A stretch of DNA of 64,000 bases from JAEUMD01 sp050246945 (GTDB taxonomy: Bacteria; Pseudomonadota; Alphaproteobacteria; Rhizobiales; Hyphomicrobiaceae): assembly GCA_050246945.1 (NCBI GenBank), contig JBFWVC010000001.1:62001-126000 (forward strand). Direction: 5' to 3'. The translations under genes were made by a program, and so were the position numbers. The notes under the pieces are model-generated. The model did not search any database and was not told the origin of the DNA. It saw only the letters and a program-made list of their open reading frames with translations. Shown piece after piece: positions 15,232-25,010 of the stretch; the first letter of the stretch is position 1; each line of letters begins with the position of its first letter.

Positions 15232-16119
15232 ATGCCGGACGCAAAAATCATCGATGGCAAGGCCATTGCAGCCAACGTTCGCGCCGAAGTCGCAAGCGAA
15301 GTTGCTCGCATCAAGGCCGAGCATGGATTCGTACCCGGCCTGGCGGTCGTTCTGGTCGGCGAGGACCCCGCCTCCAAGGTCTATGTCAAGAACAAAGCGC
15401 TGCAGACCGTCGAGACGGGCATGCAGTCCTTCGAGCACAAGCTGCCGGCCGAGACGTCTGAAGCCGATCTGCTCGCGCTGGTCGATAAGCTCAACAAGGA
15501 CCCGGCTGTCAACGGCATCCTCGTTCAGCTGCCGTTGCCCAAGCACGTCAACGCAGAGAAGGTCCTGAACGCCATCGACCCCGACAAGGACGTCGACGGC
15601 TTCCACCCCGTCAACGTCGGCCGGCTCTGGATCGGTGAGCGCTCGCTGGTGCCCTGCACACCGACGGGTTCGGTGATCCTGGCAAAGACCGCCGCACCAA
15701 GCCTGGCTGGCATGAGCGCCGTCGTCGTCGGACGCTCCAATATCGTGGGTAAACCAGTTGCAGCGCTGCTGCTGCGAGAGAACTGCACGGTAACGGTCGC
15801 GCACTCGCGCACCAAGGATCTGGCAGGCGTGGTAAAGGGCGCGGATCTGGTCGTGGCCGCGGTTGGCATACCCGAGATGGTACGCGGCGATTGGATCAAA
15901 CCGGGCGCGATCGTCATCGACGTCGGCATCAATCGCGTCACGGGACCCGACGGCAAGGGCAAGCTCGTTGGCGACGTCAACTATGCGGAGTGCGCCAAGT
16001 TAGCCGGTGCGATCACGCCTGTGCCTGGCGGCGTCGGCCCCATGACGATTGCCTGCCTGCTGCGCAACACCGCCCAGGCAGCCGCCATGCAGAAGGGCTT
16101 CAAGAGCGCGTTTGCTTGA
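15232..16119 (+). CDS. folD: Bifunctional methylene-THF dehydrogenase/cyclohydrolase FolD
   Basis: 295 residues, a normal length. It interconverts 5,10-methylene-THF and 10-formyl-THF in one-carbon metabolism using NADP. The catalytic YVKNK (Tyr 51, Lys 55) is present, as are VNGILVQLPLP, DVDGFHPVNVG, the nucleotide-binding VVGRSNIVGKP and the C-terminal TPVPGGVGPMT. It stands alone between two gaps, ahead of a degenerate repeat copy. Confidence 0.97.
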   Translation: MPDAKIIDGKAIAANVRAEVASEVARIKAEHGFVPGLAVVLVGEDPASKVYVKNKALQTVETGMQSFEHKLPAETSEADLLALVDKLNKDPAVNGILVQLPLPKHVNAEKVLNAIDPDKDVDGFHPVNVGRLWIGERSLVPCTPTGSVILAKTAAPSLAGMSAVVVGRSNIVGKPVAALLLRENCTVTVAHSRTKDLAGVVKGADLVVAAVGIPEMVRGDWIKPGAIVIDVGINRVTGPDGKGKLVGDVNYAECAKLAGAITPVPGGVGPMTIACLLRNTAQAAAMQKGFKSAFA

Positions 16120-16210
16120 TCGTGCGCGACGCCGACCGCTGCACATTCGACGACATTTGCGGGGGCCATTGGCTCCCGCTTCGTCTCGATTGCCGCGCTT
16201 CATCTAAACC

Positions 16211-16277
16211 AAGTTGAGCTCAAGTATGGTGCGGCTAAGCGTGAATAACTTGCTCGAAACAACGCACTGGATAGTGC
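16211..16277 (+). repeat. Dispersed repeat family A, degenerate copy A1
   Basis: Matches the family order GTTGAGCTCAAGT, TGGTGCGG, AAGCGTGAAT, AACTTGCTC and then CTGGATAGTGC, with many substitutions. Lies in the gap between folD and comM. Confidence 0.55.
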
Positions 16278-16417
16278 CGCACGGCCTGGGCCTGATGACC
16301 GAGCACCGTTGCAGTGTTCCCTGCGCACCAAGCACCCCCCGCAAACGGAAGCAACGAACGTTACGTCAGGCTCTTCGAACTGCGGAAGAGCGATTCAGTT
16401 GACCCTGACCCGACAGT

Positions 16418-17947
16418 TCAAGCCGCCTGCCGCTGGCGCAGCGTCTCGCCGCGGTAGCTCAATGCCTCGGCGATCTGTATGCGCCCAACGCCCTCGGCGC
16501 CATCGAGATCCGCCAGCGTGCGCGCCACCTTCAAAGTACGATGGAACCCGCGCGCAGACAGCCCTAGCTTTTCAGCCGCCTGCCGCAACAGGGCCGTGCC
16601 CTCAACGTCCGGCATTGCGATTTCCTCCAGCAAGCGACCCGAGCAGTCCGCGTTGGTACGCACGCCACGTACGCCAAGAGCCGTGAAGCGCTCGCGCTGC
16701 CAATTACGAGCTGCGATCACCCGTGCGCGCACCTCGACACTTCCCTCGCGCGGCGGCGGTAGCACGAGGTCCGCGGCTGACACCGCAGGCACCTCGATCT
16801 GAAGGTCGATCCGATCGAGCAGTGGGCCGGACACGCGCGCCTGATACTCCTCTGCGCACCGCGGGCCACGTCTGCAAGACTGCCCCGGTGACCCTCCGCC
16901 GCAACGGCACGGGTTCATCGCCGCGATCAGCTGAATGCGGGATGGATAGGTAACGCGATGGTTGGCCCGGGCGATCACGGTCTCGCCCGTCTCCAGGGGC
17001 TGCCGCAGACCATCGAGGACCTGCGGCGTAAACTCGGGAAGTTCGTCGAGGAACAGCACGCCCAGATGCGCCATCGAAACTTCGCCGGGACGCGGTCGCG
17101 ATCCACCTCCCACGAGGGCCGCCATGCTTGCGGAATGATGCGGCGCGCGGAATGGCCGCTCCGTCGCAAGCTTGCCGCCCGAAAGTTCTCCCGCCAGCGA
17201 ATGCACCATCGACACTTCGAGCATCTCTTCCGGTGTCAGCGGCGGCAGGATCGATGGTAGACGCGAAGCGAGCATGGATTTGCCCGACCCTGGCGGACCG
17301 ATCATCAAGAGATTGTGCCCACCAGCTGCCGCAATCTCAAGCGCTCGCTTTGCGCTTTCTTGGCCCTTTATGTCCTTTAAGTCCGGCAGCAAACCCCGCG
17401 CCGACTCGACGTTCGGCTTCGGCCGAGACAGCGTCTGCAGCCCCTTGAAATGATTGACCAGAGATAGCAGATGGGGTGCGGCGAGCACATCGAAGTCCTC
17501 GCCCGCCCAGGCTGCTTCGGCCCCCACATCCGCCGGACAGATGAGGCCCTTTTTCAAGCCATTGGCCCCGATGGCAGCTGGCAGCGCGCCCGGCACGCCG
17601 CGTATCGAGCCGTCGAGCGCCAGTTCCCCGATGGCGGCGAAGCCGGAGATCGCATCGGGCGCAATCGCCCCCATTGCCGACATCAGCGCCAAGGCGATCG
17701 GCAGATCAAAGTGGCTGCCCTCCTTGGGCAGATCGGCGGGAGCAAGATTGACCGTCAGATGCTTATAGGGAAGTCCAAGGCCCACCGCATGCAATGCATT
17801 TCGCACGCGCTCGCGGCTTTCCGCCACTGCCTTGTCCGGCAGACCGACGATGGCGAACGTCGCTTGTCCCGGCGTGATCCTGACCTGCACCTCGACATGC
17901 CGCGCTTCGATGCCGACGAAAGCCAAGGTCGAGATCTGTCCGTACAT
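16418..17947 (-). CDS. comM: YifB/ComM family Mg-chelatase-like AAA+ ATPase
   Basis: 509 residues in the usual order: an N-terminal Lon-protease-like domain (FVGIEARHVEVQVRITPG, GLPDKAVAESRERV), a central AAA+ domain with Walker A GPPGSGKS at 217-224 and Walker B VLFLDELPEF, and a C-terminal helical domain with GLSARGFHRTLKVARTLADL. ComM homologues are hexameric helicases that help branch migration during natural transformation. No other competence gene is in the window, and the gene is widespread in non-competent bacteria, so its role here is open. Confidence 0.95.
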   Translation of the reverse strand: MYGQISTLAFVGIEARHVEVQVRITPGQATFAIVGLPDKAVAESRERVRNALHAVGLGLPYKHLTVNLAPADLPKEGSHFDLPIALALMSAMGAIAPDAISGFAAIGELALDGSIRGVPGALPAAIGANGLKKGLICPADVGAEAAWAGEDFDVLAAPHLLSLVNHFKGLQTLSRPKPNVESARGLLPDLKDIKGQESAKRALEIAAAGGHNLLMIGPPGSGKSMLASRLPSILPPLTPEEMLEVSMVHSLAGELSGGKLATERPFRAPHHSASMAALVGGGSRPRPGEVSMAHLGVLFLDELPEFTPQVLDGLRQPLETGETVIARANHRVTYPSRIQLIAAMNPCRCGGGSPGQSCRRGPRCAEEYQARVSGPLLDRIDLQIEVPAVSAADLVLPPPREGSVEVRARVIAARNWQRERFTALGVRGVRTNADCSGRLLEEIAMPDVEGTALLRQAAEKLGLSARGFHRTLKVARTLADLDGAEGVGRIQIAEALSYRGETLRQRQAA

Positions 17948-18060
17948 GCAGGTGCCCCCATACCCACCGGAACGGCCCCAAGCCGAGCGGTGTTGTGGGA
18001 GCCTAGTCTGCCTGCGGACGACCCGTCAAGAACAAAGAATGAACGCGAGTCTCGGGCTAA

Positions 18061-18105
18061 CGCATGCCTTCACGCTGAAACGCTGCACACTTGAGCCGAA
18101 CATTT
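18061..18105 (-). repeat. Dispersed repeat family A, copy A2 (reverse orientation)
   Basis: On the minus strand it reads ATGTTCGGCTCAAGTGTGCAG followed by a GCGTTTCAGCGTGAAG-type second arm, close to the family consensus. It lies between the convergent-side start of comM and the end of gshB. Confidence 0.75.
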
Positions 18106-18126
18106 ACGACACCGACGACTTTGCCT

Positions 18127-19113
18127 TCACCCGTGCCCCGCCATCACGCGCCCCTCGCCGATCTTCCATTCGATCGAATCCCAGATCATCGCCGCGATAT
18201 CCGGGCCTCCGTGCTGCTTGATATGGCGGATGCCGGTCGGTGAGGTCACGTTGATTTCCGTAAGATAGGGACCGATCACGTCGATGCCGGTAAAGATGAG
18301 GCCCCGCCGTTTGAGTTCCGGCCCCAGCCGCGCGCAGATTTCGCGATCGCGGTCCGTCAGGTCGACCGCAGCGGCAGTGCCGCCCACGTGCAGGTTGGAT
18401 CGCGTCTCGCCATCTGCTGGGATGCGATTTATGACGCCCGCCAGATCGCCGTCGACGAGAATGATGCGCTTGTCGCCCTGGCGTACCTCGGGCCGATATT
18501 CCTGCACCATGAACGGCTCGCGGAAGATCGTCTGGAATAGCTCGACGAGCGCGCCGAGATTGGTGTCCTCCGACGTGATGCGGAACACGGACGCCCCGCC
18601 ATTTCCGTAGAGCGGCTTGATGATGATGTCGCGGTGTTGCTTTCGGAACGCCTGCACGTCGCTAAGCGAGCGCGTGACCATCGTCGGTGGCATCAGATCG
18701 AGAAAGTCGAGCACCCAGAGCTTTTCTGGAGCGTTGCGGACCTCGCGCGGATCGTTGACCACGAGCGTTCCGGGATGGATGCGCTCCAATAGGTGCGTAG
18801 AGGTGATGTAGGCCATGTCGAAGGGCGGATCCTGCCTCAGCAGCACGACATCGAAGGACGAAAGCTCCTCCACGCGCGGATTTGAAACCGCATAGTGCGC
18901 GCCCGCTTCATCCTTCACTTTGAGTGTCTCGCCACGCGCACGCAACGTATTGCCATCCAGCGTCAACGCCTGCGGCACGTAATAAAAGAGATCGTGACCG
19001 CGCAACTGTGCCTCGAGCAGCAACGCAAACGTGGAGTCACCGCGAATGTCTATGCGGTCAATGGGATCCATTTGGCAGGCGACCCGCAGTCGCCGCGATG
19101 CGAATGACGACAT
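18127..19113 (-). CDS. gshB: Glutathione synthetase
   Basis: About 328 residues from the ATG at 19113; a TTG frame extension to 19155 lacks a ribosome site. It joins gamma-glutamylcysteine and glycine using ATP. The N-terminus VACQMDPIDRIDIRGDSTFALLLEAQ, then VVNDPREVRNAPEKL, PLYGNGGASVFRI and FMVQEYRPEV, and the C-terminal FTGIDVIGPYLTEINVTSPTG cover the ATP-grasp fold and metal ligands. gshA is not in the window. Confidence 0.96.
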   Translation of the reverse strand: MSSFASRRLRVACQMDPIDRIDIRGDSTFALLLEAQLRGHDLFYYVPQALTLDGNTLRARGETLKVKDEAGAHYAVSNPRVEELSSFDVVLLRQDPPFDMAYITSTHLLERIHPGTLVVNDPREVRNAPEKLWVLDFLDLMPPTMVTRSLSDVQAFRKQHRDIIIKPLYGNGGASVFRITSEDTNLGALVELFQTIFREPFMVQEYRPEVRQGDKRIILVDGDLAGVINRIPADGETRSNLHVGGTAAAVDLTDRDREICARLGPELKRRGLIFTGIDVIGPYLTEINVTSPTGIRHIKQHGGPDIAAMIWDSIEWKIGEGRVMAGHG

Positions 19114-19343
19114 GGGTTTCGATGTGCTCCTGCGTATCGGAGTGTGGACAGACAAAGTCGAGGTGCACGTGCGCCCTCCCGTTCAGGCAAGCGCGTGCCC
19201 GGCCGGAAGTCAACAGTGCGCCAGCACGCTGACCGCAGACCGCCGGTGTTCGCGACGTATTCGGCATGCTGAACAAGGCAAATTAATCTTCCGTTAACCG
19301 GATCAGCCCAGCCTCGAAAGTGCCGAACGAGGAACTGGGTCAC

Positions 19344-19562
19344 ATGCAAAACAGCAATTTGAGCGATGAGCTGATCGACGCACTGGCGCGGCTTCAATCG
19401 TCATTCGAGGCACTCGCAACCACGCGCGAAGAGCTTGGTGAAACGGTCAAAGTCGCCCTTACGGAGCTAACGCGGCAGATAAATGAGATCGATGCCAATC
19501 TCAACTCCGAGCCAAACACGTCGGGTTGCAGCCGCACCATTCCAGCACGCAGAGCCGCTTGA
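19344..19562 (+). CDS. Small coiled-coil hypothetical protein
   Basis: 72 residues from an ATG preceded by GAGGAA nine bases upstream. Residues 5-55 form one long helix with a coiled-coil look (ELIDALARLQSSFEALATT, REELGETVKVALTELTRQI), followed by a short basic tail. It sits between divergent gshB and convergent yraN. No family recognised; the ribosome site and helix pattern are the only support. Confidence 0.45.
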   Translation: MQNSNLSDELIDALARLQSSFEALATTREELGETVKVALTELTRQINEIDANLNSEPNTSGCSRTIPARRAA

Positions 19563-19597
19563 GCAGGCCCTCTCGCTCGGAACCGAAACATGATCCA

Positions 19598-19984
19598 TTA
19601 TAGCGCATTCGGCAGATGTTGCGGCCAGCGCCAAGGCAGCACGAAGACGAGGTCGAATCCCAGTTCCATCTTGCCGTACACTGGATGTCGCGCTAGCCAC
19701 AGATCAGCCGCGCGATGCACCCTGCGACGCTGATTGTTGCTGACACAGGCTTCCGCCGCTGCGCGGCTCGCCCGCAATTTCACCTCGACGAAAGCAAGCC
19801 GTCCGCGTCTTGTCGCGATGATATCGATTTCTCCCGCAGGGGTGGCAACGCGTCTCCCGATGATGCGATAGCCTTTCATGCGCAGCATAAGCGAAGCCAG
19901 TCCTTCGCCGCGATGGCCGCGCCGATGTCGCTGTTGCCGCTCGGTTCTGACCATTTCCTGTCGCGACATGGCGGGTTCAGGCAT
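19598..19984 (-). CDS. yraN: YraN family protein (UPF0102)
   Basis: 128 residues with the family core: RRGHRGEGLASLMLRMKGYRI, then PAGEIDIIA..RGRLAFVEVK, an arrangement of acidic residues and lysine like that of PD-(D/E)XK nucleases. The role is unproven. It follows rsmI at a 32-base distance, the order seen in many proteobacteria. Confidence 0.92.
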   Translation of the reverse strand: MPEPAMSRQEMVRTERQQRHRRGHRGEGLASLMLRMKGYRIIGRRVATPAGEIDIIATRRGRLAFVEVKLRASRAAAEACVSNNQRRRVHRAADLWLARHPVYGKMELGFDLVFVLPWRWPQHLPNAL

Positions 19985-20016
19985 CCGCGGCAGTCCGCGA
20001 CGAAAACGATCGCATG

Positions 20017-20988
20017 TCAGCGCTCCCGCTCACCCTTGAGCTTCAAACCGAGGTCGTAGGCGCGGTTCCGCGCTACCCCCAGTGCGTCGGCAACGGCCTT
20101 GGCGGCATCCTTGAGTCGCATATCCTGCAAGGCATTCGCAAGTGCGGCCTCGATCGCCGCGTCACTGGGCTCCGGCTGCTCGGGCTGGCCGACGAGGATC
20201 ACGAATTCACCGCGAGCCGACTGCCGTGAAAACCGGTCTGCAAGCTCAGCCAGATTGCCGCGATCGAACTCTTCATGCAGCTTGGTGAGCTCTCGCGCGA
20301 CCGCAGCCGGACGCGCTCCCATCACCGATTCGAGGTCCGCAAGCGTCTCCGCGACCCGCGAAGGTGCCTCGTAGAATACCAGAGTGGCATCGATCCGCTT
20401 CAGTTGCACAAGCCTCGCCTGTCGCGCTGCCGACTTGGGTGGCAGGAAGCCCGCGAATAGGAACACATCCGTCGGCAGGCCGGCACCCGCCAACGCGCAC
20501 AACACAGCAGAGGCGCCTGGAAGGCTCACTACCGCATGTCCGCGATCCAGCGCTTCGCCTACCAGCTTGTACCCGGGATCCGAGACGAGAGGAGTGCCCG
20601 CGTCCGAGATCAAAGCAACCCGCGCGCCTGACGCCAGTTCGTCCATGATCTGCGGTCGCTGTGCGGCGGCGTTGTGATCGTGATAGCTCTTGAGCGGCAC
20701 GCGGATGCCGTAATGCTGAACGAGCGTCCGCGAATGACGTGTATCCTCGCAGTAGATCACATCGGCGCGCGCCAGAACGGCAAGTGCACGCAATGTAATG
20801 TCACCGAGATTGCCGATGGGCGTCGACACCAGATAAAGGCCCGGCGCCAAGGCGCCGCCGAGCTGGCGGGTGACCTCACGGCTCGCCGCCATGGCTACGG
20901 CCGCCAGATTGTCATCGCGGCCGGTATCGAGATCCTCACAGGTCATGCGCGCCGGCTTTCCGGCCTGACGATCCTTGTCCACAACCAT
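20017..20988 (-). CDS. rsmI: 16S rRNA (cytidine1402-2'-O)-methyltransferase RsmI
   Basis: 323 residues from the ATG at 20988, chosen for the upstream AGGAAG; the frame reaches 21018. It methylates the ribose of C1402 in the decoding centre. Family motifs: LYLVSTPIGNLGDITLRAL, IYCEDTRHS, LISDAGTPLVSDPGYKLV, PGASAVLCALAGAGLP and FYEAPSRV. A C-terminal KDAAKAVADALGVARNRAYDLGL helix pair is also typical. It is divergent from the LpoA-like lipoprotein, a conserved arrangement in proteobacteria. Confidence 0.96.
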   Translation of the reverse strand: MVVDKDRQAGKPARMTCEDLDTGRDDNLAAVAMAASREVTRQLGGALAPGLYLVSTPIGNLGDITLRALAVLARADVIYCEDTRHSRTLVQHYGIRVPLKSYHDHNAAAQRPQIMDELASGARVALISDAGTPLVSDPGYKLVGEALDRGHAVVSLPGASAVLCALAGAGLPTDVFLFAGFLPPKSAARQARLVQLKRIDATLVFYEAPSRVAETLADLESVMGARPAAVARELTKLHEEFDRGNLAELADRFSRQSARGEFVILVGQPEQPEPSDAAIEAALANALQDMRLKDAAKAVADALGVARNRAYDLGLKLKGERER

Positions 20989-21391
20989 TCCGCTTCCTAT
21001 CGTCCAGGGCGCGGCCACTCCAATTCGGAGTGCCGGCTAGGCTCCAGCGTGAGAAAATCGGTCCGTCAGCTGCGCTTTTTGTTGCCGATGAGCAACCGCG
21101 AAGCCACCCCGCCCCCACCCGGTACATCTGTTTTGACCTCCCGCAGCATAACCGGCCGCGCGTTTCAGTTCATTGTGTCATGAAAGCTCTTCTCTGCTTC
21201 GCGTCAAATCGCTAACTGGAATGTGTAGCGGACCCGTATTTGTCGTCCCGCGCCGGAAATTTGCCGCCGTGGCGAGGTCATACTGCGTTATGGTCAAAGT
21301 CCGATCCGACGGGTCGCAGAACACCGGAGTCTCAAGCATGCTGATGGTTGCGCGCATCGATGTTTGCGCCTGTTGAGGACACGAAACAACG
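20989..21391. other. Divergent intergenic region, rsmI and LpoA-like gene
   Basis: 400 bases with promoters presumably in both directions. Positions 21213-21236 (ACTGGAATGTGTAGCGGACC) resemble the central part of repeat family A, so a decayed copy may be here. No gene supported. Confidence 0.4.
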
Positions 21392-22699
21392 ATGCGATTG
21401 AGCCATCGCCACGCCTCGAACCCGTTCACCCGCCGCAATGCCTTGGGTGCCCTTGCGTGTTTGTGCGCGGGCCTGCTCGCAGCTTGCAGCGCCAATGTCG
21501 GCACAGGCAACGGTCCCCAAGCCTCTCTCGACCCTGCGAAAGACGACGCCGTGACCAAGAATGCGAGCGGTGAGACCAAGGTCGCCGTCCTGTTGCCACT
21601 GGCCGGGATGGGTCCATCCTCGGCGGTCGCAAAGAGCCTCAAGCAGGCAGGTGAGATGGCACTTTTCGAGCGCGACAATCCCAATGTCCGCCTGATGGTG
21701 AAAGATGACGGCGGAACGCCGGAAGGCGCACGCGCCGCAGCCGAGCAGGCAGTACGCGATGGCGCCGAGATCATTCTCGGGCCCCTTTTTTCGCGTTCGG
21801 TAACCGCCGCCGCGCCGGTGGCACGGCAGGCCAACGTTCCGCTACTCGCATTTTCCAATGATTCACGCGTAGCCGGCGACGGCGTCTATCTCATCAGTTT
21901 CCTTCCGGGTCCCGAAATCGATCGCATCGTCTCCTTTGCCGTCTCGCGCGGCAAACGCCGCTTCGCCGCCCTCATCCCAGCCGACGCCTATGGCGACACT
22001 GTCGAGCCGGCATTCCGCGCAGCCGTCAGCCAGAATGGCGGCACCCTCGTCCACATTGACCGCTATCCCTTGAGCGCCAATGCCATGATGGAGCCGGTGA
22101 AGCGCGTTGCCGAGGCGATCCGCAGCGCCGAAGTCGCCGGCGAGCCGGTCGATGCGCTGTTCCTGCCAGGCGGCCAGGACTCGCTGCCGCAGCTGGCGCC
22201 GCTCATCACATATCACGGCATCGATCCGCGCCGTGTACAGCTCCTCGGCACCGGCGCCTGGGATTACCCCAACGTCGGCCGCGAGCAGGCGCTGGCGGGT
22301 GGATGGTATCCGAGTCCCGACCCACGCAGCTGGCAGGACTTCTCCGCCCGCTTCGCCCGTACGTTCGGCACCGCGCCACCGCGCTTGGCGAGTCTCGCTT
22401 ATGACGCCGTCGGCCTTGCTGTCTCGCTTTCATCCGCACCGCCCGGCCAGCGCTTCACCGCCCAAACCCTCACCAACCCCCAGGGCTTTAACGGAGTCGA
22501 TGGCACGGTCACGTTCTCGACCAACGGTTTATCGCAGCGCCGCCTCGCGGTTCTTGAGATCCAGCAGTATGGAAACAACGTGATAGACCCGGCACCTAGG
22601 TTCGGCTCCGCGCCGGCGACAACCGCACCCGTCCATGGCGAAGCGTCCTCCGCACCGCCGGTGACGGGCTCGGTGCGTGTGCCCTTGCCAGCATATTGA
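21392..22699 (+). CDS. LpoA-like penicillin-binding protein activator lipoprotein
   Basis: 435 residues. The N-terminus has basic residues, a hydrophobic stretch and a lipobox LLAAC, so the mature protein is a lipid-anchored periplasmic protein. From about 60 on it is a type-I periplasmic-binding-like domain (KVAVLLPLAGMGPSSAVAKS, AEIILGPLFSRSV, RRFAALIPADAYGDTVEPAF). In other bacteria LpoA activates PBP1a; alphaproteobacterial members are annotated by similarity. The C-terminal 40 residues are a low-complexity Pro/Ala/Ser tail. Confidence 0.88.
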   Translation: MRLSHRHASNPFTRRNALGALACLCAGLLAACSANVGTGNGPQASLDPAKDDAVTKNASGETKVAVLLPLAGMGPSSAVAKSLKQAGEMALFERDNPNVRLMVKDDGGTPEGARAAAEQAVRDGAEIILGPLFSRSVTAAAPVARQANVPLLAFSNDSRVAGDGVYLISFLPGPEIDRIVSFAVSRGKRRFAALIPADAYGDTVEPAFRAAVSQNGGTLVHIDRYPLSANAMMEPVKRVAEAIRSAEVAGEPVDALFLPGGQDSLPQLAPLITYHGIDPRRVQLLGTGAWDYPNVGREQALAGGWYPSPDPRSWQDFSARFARTFGTAPPRLASLAYDAVGLAVSLSSAPPGQRFTAQTLTNPQGFNGVDGTVTFSTNGLSQRRLAVLEIQQYGNNVIDPAPRFGSAPATTAPVHGEASSAPPVTGSVRVPLPAY

Positions 22700-22784
22700 T
22701 AGCACGCTCGTCTTCCAGATCGGCTCCGAGTGCGGCGCTATATTGCGCTATGAGGACTATCGCATCACCGACAATTCTGCTTTA

Positions 22785-22885
22785 GAGCATGTTTAGCTGA
22801 AGTGTGTAGCGGTCCAGCTGAACATGCTCGAATCGATAAATTGGATTGTTATGCGTGCATTCACCAAGCCTGAACACGATCCAGT
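22785..22885 (+). repeat. Dispersed repeat family A, copy A4 (near-perfect)
   Basis: Starts GAGCATGTTTAGCTGAAGTG and ends its first half with CAGCTGAACATGCTC, making an inverted repeat around a GTGTAGCGGT centre. The second half has TTGGATTGTTATGCGTGCAT and then GAACACGATCC. Lies between the LpoA-like gene and the AEC transporter. Confidence 0.88.
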
Positions 22886-23154
22886 GTCCACATGGAGCCT
22901 GATCGTCGGAGGTGGAACCGTTTGCGGTTCTGGCGAAGACCTGGATTGGACTGTCAGACAAGGAACTGGGAAGCACGCCACCGTTGTGAATTGGTTCCTA
23001 CAATATCGGAGCTGCACTGGCCGGCCATCAGCTGGGCAACACAGGTACCTGTCCGATCGCGGGCGGCAGGTTACATCGAACCACACCGCTTGAGACGCAT
23101 CGTCCCACTTGTCCTGCATCGACCAGATTGCCCGCCTATCCGAGCGCCCCACTG
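22886..23154. other. Gap before the AEC transporter
   Basis: Nothing convincing beyond the family-A copy just upstream. Short frames on both strands have no ribosome sites. Confidence 0.35.
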
Positions 23155-24096
23155 ATGTCATCCGTCCTCACCATCGTAGCGCCCGTCTTCGGCCTCATCA
23201 TGATCGGTTACGTCTCCGGTCGGCTGGAGCTGATCTCCAGCGGCGCCGCCAAAGGCATCTCCGACTTCGCCTTCACGTTGGCTATTCCCGCACTGCTCTG
23301 CCGGACCGTCGCCTCCGCCGATTTGGGCAGCTTGTCGCCACTCGGTATTCTCGGCAGCTTTTACGGCGCTGGCTTCTCGACATGGGCACTGGCGACGCTA
23401 TTGACCGTTCTGCTTTTGAAGCGCCCTGCCGCCGATGCACCCGCCATCGCCATGACTTCCAGCTTCGGCAATACCGTCATGCTGGGCATCCCCCTGGCGA
23501 TGGGAGTCTACGGAGCGGCTGCGACGCCCGTCATCGCTCTGATTCTGTCCATCCATGCCCCGATCTGGTGGCTGACCGGCATGCTGCACGCCTCCGCCAC
23601 CGGCGAACACCAGGGCAATTCTGTCTGGAACATCATCAAGAGCACGTCGAACGAGCTCGTCCACAACCCGATCGTGATCGGCATCATCGTGGGCGCTTTG
23701 TGGCGCCTCATTGGAGAGCCCTTACCTGCGGCCATCGATCGCCTCCTGGAACTGATGGCCCAGGCCGGCGTTCCGACGGCGCTGGTCGCCCTCGGCCTGT
23801 CGCTGGTGAATTTCGCGATCAAAGGGCAGGTCCCGACCTTGATATCCGTTACCGCTTTGAAGCTCCTTTGGATGCCGGCGGTTGCCTGGCTGCTGGCAAC
23901 GTATGTTTTCCAGGTCGACGCCACGACGCGCGGGATCATCACCATCATGACCGCGGTGCCGACCGGCGCCAATGCATTCCTGTTTGCGGTGCGGCTGAAT
24001 CGCGCCGTCGATTCGACGTCGGGCGCCGTAGCGCTCGGCTCCCTGCTTGCCGCCGGCACGGCAGCCCTTCTCGTCAGCACCCTTCATGCACCCTGA
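23155..24096 (+). CDS. AEC family transporter (auxin efflux carrier type)
   Basis: 313 residues from the ATG at 23155; a TTG at 23128 would add nine. It is almost wholly hydrophobic with about ten transmembrane segments, beginning SSVLTIVAPVFGLIMIGYVS. Family signs include FGNTVMLGIPLAMGVYG in the middle and VPTGANAFLFAVR near the end. Such carriers export or exchange small organic anions such as malate; the substrate cannot be told here. The stop lies inside a hairpin (24085-24105). Confidence 0.9.
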   Translation: MSSVLTIVAPVFGLIMIGYVSGRLELISSGAAKGISDFAFTLAIPALLCRTVASADLGSLSPLGILGSFYGAGFSTWALATLLTVLLLKRPAADAPAIAMTSSFGNTVMLGIPLAMGVYGAAATPVIALILSIHAPIWWLTGMLHASATGEHQGNSVWNIIKSTSNELVHNPIVIGIIVGALWRLIGEPLPAAIDRLLELMAQAGVPTALVALGLSLVNFAIKGQVPTLISVTALKLLWMPAVAWLLATYVFQVDATTRGIITIMTAVPTGANAFLFAVRLNRAVDSTSGAVALGSLLAAGTAALLVSTLHAP

Positions 24097-24111
24097 AGGT
24101 GCATGCAGCGC

Positions 24112-24212
24112 GATCATGCCTGACCTGTTTGGGGGTTCAGCGTGAAAGGCATGCCCCATGACAAAGAGCTGGATCGTGTGCATGTTTCGAAGAGTGACGA
24201 GCGCGATCCAGT
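24112..24212 (+). repeat. Dispersed repeat family A, copy A5
   Basis: Contains GGTTCAGCGTGAAAGGCATG, then AGCTGGATCGTGTGCATG and GCGCGATCCAG at the end. The first arm is decayed, the second half is clear. Between the AEC transporter and the HNH gene. Confidence 0.75.
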
Positions 24213-24280
24213 CACACCGCCAGCGATCCTTGCACTATCGGTTGGGAAGTCGGGGGCGATCGGCGTATCCGTGCACAGCG

Positions 24281-24841
24281 CTACGGCTCAAGTTCGGTAT
24301 CCCAATAGAGATAGTCGACCCAGCTCTCGTGCAGATAGTTGGGCGGAAACTGGCGGCCATTACGGTGCAGTTCGAAAACCGTGGGCCGCATCGGCGCCTG
24401 CATGGGATGCATTCCCGCATCCCGCGGCATCGCATTGCCCTTGGCCAGGTTGCACGGTGCACATGCAGTGACGACATTCTCCCAGCGCGTCAACCCACCA
24501 CGCGAGCGCGGAATCACATGATCGAACGTCAGATCTTCACGAGCACCGCAATACTGGCAGGAGAAACGGTCGCGCAGGAAAACGTTGAAACGCGTGAACG
24601 CGGGATAGAGAGCCGGTTTGACGTAGGTCTTCAGCGAGACAACGCTTGGCAGCCGCATCTCGAACGTGGGGCTGCGTACGAACCGGTCGTATTCGGAGAC
24701 GATGTTGACGCGATCAAGGAATACCGCCTTGACCGCTTCCTGCCAGCTCCAGAGCGACAATGGATAGTAGCTCAGCGGCCGGAAGTCGGCATTCAGAACC
24801 AGGGCCGGAAAACCTTCCGGCACGGTAGCATGAGCGAGCAC
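24281..24841 (-). CDS. HNH endonuclease
   Basis: About 186 residues from a GTG at 24841 with AGGAAG six bases upstream; the frame reaches 24877. After an N-terminal region with PALVLNADFRPLSYYPLS, the HNH domain has CQYCG, then DLTFDHVIPRSRGG, WENVV and CAPCN..KGN, giving two zinc-knuckle pairs around the catalytic His. This is a common stand-alone chromosomal HNH protein in alphaproteobacteria with no known target. No restriction or phage genes are next to it. Confidence 0.92.
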   Translation of the reverse strand: MLAHATVPEGFPALVLNADFRPLSYYPLSLWSWQEAVKAVFLDRVNIVSEYDRFVRSPTFEMRLPSVVSLKTYVKPALYPAFTRFNVFLRDRFSCQYCGAREDLTFDHVIPRSRGGLTRWENVVTACAPCNLAKGNAMPRDAGMHPMQAPMRPTVFELHRNGRQFPPNYLHESWVDYLYWDTELEP

Positions 24842-25010
24842 GGTCTGCTTCCTGTCGGATCCTAGTCCACGAATCACAAATGTTTCCGTAATTCGCGGTC
24901 GGGATACTAGCCGTGCATGTCAACTCTGTGAAGATGACAGCATCAGCACGACTGGAAAACGCCCAGCCTCCTGAAATTACGCAAAAAATTGCATGCTGGA
25001 TTGTGGGGAA